Source of the DNA: Varroa destructor
Lineage: Eukaryota; Arthropoda; Arachnida; Mesostigmata; Varroidae
DNA length: 64,000 nucleotides
Assembly (NCBI RefSeq): GCF_002443255.2
Contig: NW_019211455.1
Location: forward strand, 39,847,449 to 39,911,448
Reading direction: 5' to 3'
The position numbers were made by a program, and so were the translations under genes. This document shows positions 62,130-64,000 of this stretch, piece by piece. Position 1 is the first letter of the stretch. The number at the start of each line of letters is the position of its first letter. The notes under the pieces are model-generated. The model was not told the origin of the DNA. It searched no databases and saw only the letters and a program-made list of their open reading frames with translations.

Positions 62130-62318
62130 ATGAAGGAAAGCTTATTAGAACGTTTGTTTGGTATTTATTATACGTATGAGACTACACGTATGAGATACGA
62201 TGTTGCCAATGTATATGGGAGCACGATGGAAACATGTTTTTCAAGCTATCGAACGATTGTGAAAGGGGCAAAATTAGATGATGTAGTTGATTTTTGTCAG
62301 ATCGATCACATTTGCTAG
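62130..62318 (+). CDS. Uncharacterised small ORF, 62 codons
   Basis: A plus-strand ORF from ATG (62130) to TAG (62318) with G at -3. About 65 percent of codons start with a purine, against about 55 and 45 percent at the next two positions. It begins MKESLLERLFGIYYTYETTR and contains an acidic LDDVVDF stretch. The E-box/CCAAT/CRE cluster lies just upstream. It may be a complete micro-protein, a first exon, or chance; no family is recognised. Confidence 0.2.
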   Translation: MKESLLERLFGIYYTYETTRMRYDVANVYGSTMETCFSSYRTIVKGAKLDDVVDFCQIDHIC

Positions 62319-64000
62319 CAATAAGATGGACGTATCCAATTCAGATGCATATGCTGGTGTGGAGACTAAACTGTAGTCGACAAAACGAGCCGAGTAGATA
62401 ATTTTAGAACAGTGCTAGTTACATATATAGCCTTAACAATAATCGTAATCGCAATATGTAAATGGTTGCTTCTGGAAAAGAATTGAGAGCGGTCGATGAG
62501 CAATTTCGGGAGTTGCCAATGTTTGTTCGTGAAAAAAGACAGTTGCGGAGACGAACGACAACACGTCAATTGCGATGGGCACGCGTGCCATCACGCCAGT
62601 GACGATTACTGCAGCCGTAGTAGCATTTCTGCGCCATCAATAGCAGCTGGTCCATGGTAGAGTCAAGAGAGTCGTATTCTAGCCGATATCGATTACTCAT
62701 TTGCTCTCCTCGTACATCAACTACTTGGTTTGTTTTGTTGTTGAAACTATGCTTACAACTGATAAGGAGAGATTTTGTTGGTTCGTAATCAAGCTCGACG
62801 CTGCTATCGGTGCTTGCTTGCTTGCTTGCCGATCCGCAACTGTTATTATTTCAAATACAAACTGAATATGAAGACGTTTTGCGCTTTCTAAATGTTACAG
62901 GAACTCGCCTATGGGAGAACGGTCAACAGCCTTCAAGCGATACCTCCATTCACAAACACATGTTATGTGAATAATTGACATTGATCCTGCGGCATAAAAA
63001 CAGCACGAGCAGCAGAACAACAATGACGACAGCCATGTTAGATCATCAGTCAATGAAATTGTAATGCCTGTCTGTCTTATCACTAGATAATTATGCATTA
63101 CTATCTGATGTGAGTTTGCTTGTCGTATGCCAGCTTCGACGATTAGTCATAATTGACCCATGTGTCAAACGGCCGCTGACGTGTCGTGCTGACAAAACGA
63201 TGTCGAAAGAAGCAGAAGTTTAGTGACAGTGCCCATTTTTCCAACGTTTGCCTATAAAAAAAAACGTGCGCTCTTCTGAGCACTCATTCAAGTAATTTTT
63301 ACAGTATGGTAATAACGAACGACTGTTCTTCTCATCATTATTGTATGGTCAACACTAACGAGCTGCTCCATCAAAACTCGGTTTGTATGTCAAACGAACC
63401 AACTTCCTATGGCACAGTTGCCTTACTCTGTTGATTAAAATTGATTTTTCTTTCGCCCTAATTGTCGACTTGGACCTCGTCAGGGTTCAAGTTGTACTAA
63501 GAACTCGTTACTTATACAATTGCGTCTATGCAAAGTTGATGTTCAAGCAGGCAACCGAAGGAAGCCTTGAAATCGCTCGTCACCATTTGAAACAAGATCG
63601 AGATACAACAGTTTGCTATACATTGGAGAATCCTAAAACATTTATCTATTTTTACAACGTAGGAATTTTATAGTCGCGTTCACTTAAAGGCGTTCGGTTC
63701 ATTCTAAAAAAATCCCTGTTATCTACAGTTGGTTGTGATCTTGCCAACGCTGATGTTACTTCGCTACGAAGAAGCGCAAGAATGTATTAATCTGTCGTTT
63801 CTTGACTTCCCCCTTTTCTCCCGGCTTTCTCCACACATCTAATTATACGAAAGCCATCTCAAGGATCCTATGCGGTTCGCGAACTATACCAACGCTGCTG
63901 CCATCGCTCGTTTGTAGGCGCCAAAGGAAAGTTAAGCGACCCGAGTTCTGCTGTACCCTATCTCGGCTCGAACGCTAGCGAAGCCATTTTATGGAAGGGA
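62319..64000. other. Right-end DNA without a supported gene
   Basis: A (TGCT)n run lies at about 62811-62829. The ORF at 63383-63673 (plus, 96 codons) contains a phase-0 exon-like piece between an AG at 63549 and a GTAGGA at 63659, but codon bias is weak. Nothing else is supported. Confidence 0.35.

Noticed and set aside
63383..63673. 96-codon ORF near the right edge with an exon-like centre
   Set aside because: Purine-first frequency in the exon-like piece is only about 54 percent and the flanking splice sites are weak.

Overview
The window looks like nuclear DNA of an animal. It is AT-rich, has spliced genes with short introns and GT-AG borders, long (AT)n tracts and dispersed tRNA-derived SINE copies. 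No operons, Shine-Dalgarno spacing or bacterial gene packing is seen. An arthropod, possibly a mite or other chelicerate, fits intron size and repeat content, but this is inference; no marker gene settles the taxon.

Only the first tenth is clearly genic. Bases 1-251 carry the 5' coding part of an unrecognised gene on the minus strand, running off the left edge. About 660 bp away and divergently, a 13-exon plus-strand gene (913-6345) can be reconstructed with every splice phase consistent. It encodes 571 residues that resemble HAUS augmin-like complex subunit 3, a coiled-coil subunit of the augmin complex that nucleates microtubules inside the spindle. The 252-912 interval is therefore probably a shared promoter region.

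From 6.35 to 42 kb the DNA is mostly intergenic or intronic. It holds at least four (probably five) related copies of a tRNA-derived SINE (9.76, 13.0, 20.5, 26.6 and 30.8 kb), microsatellites, a decayed coding tract on the plus strand at 20.95-22.27 kb with several in-frame stops, and weaker coding-like stretches on the minus strand at 19.2-19.7 and 25.1-25.3 kb. A small hydrophobic ORF abuts the SINE at 30.96 kb.

A CpG-richer block at 42.05-42.35 kb followed by a signal-peptide exon (43564-43647, clean GTGAGT donor) suggests the 5' end of a plus-strand secreted or membrane-protein gene whose remaining exons lie far downstream. One exon-like segment at 52380-52571 has matching phase, but the link is not proven. 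The first intron of that putative gene begins with a 67-nt (AT)n tract.

From 52.6 kb to the right end I see few supported genes. Notable items are a perfect 20-bp-stem hairpin followed by a T run at 55.4 kb, and a compact E-box/CCAAT/CRE cluster at 62.02-62.04 kb lying between a 162-codon minus-strand ORF and a 62-codon plus-strand ORF.
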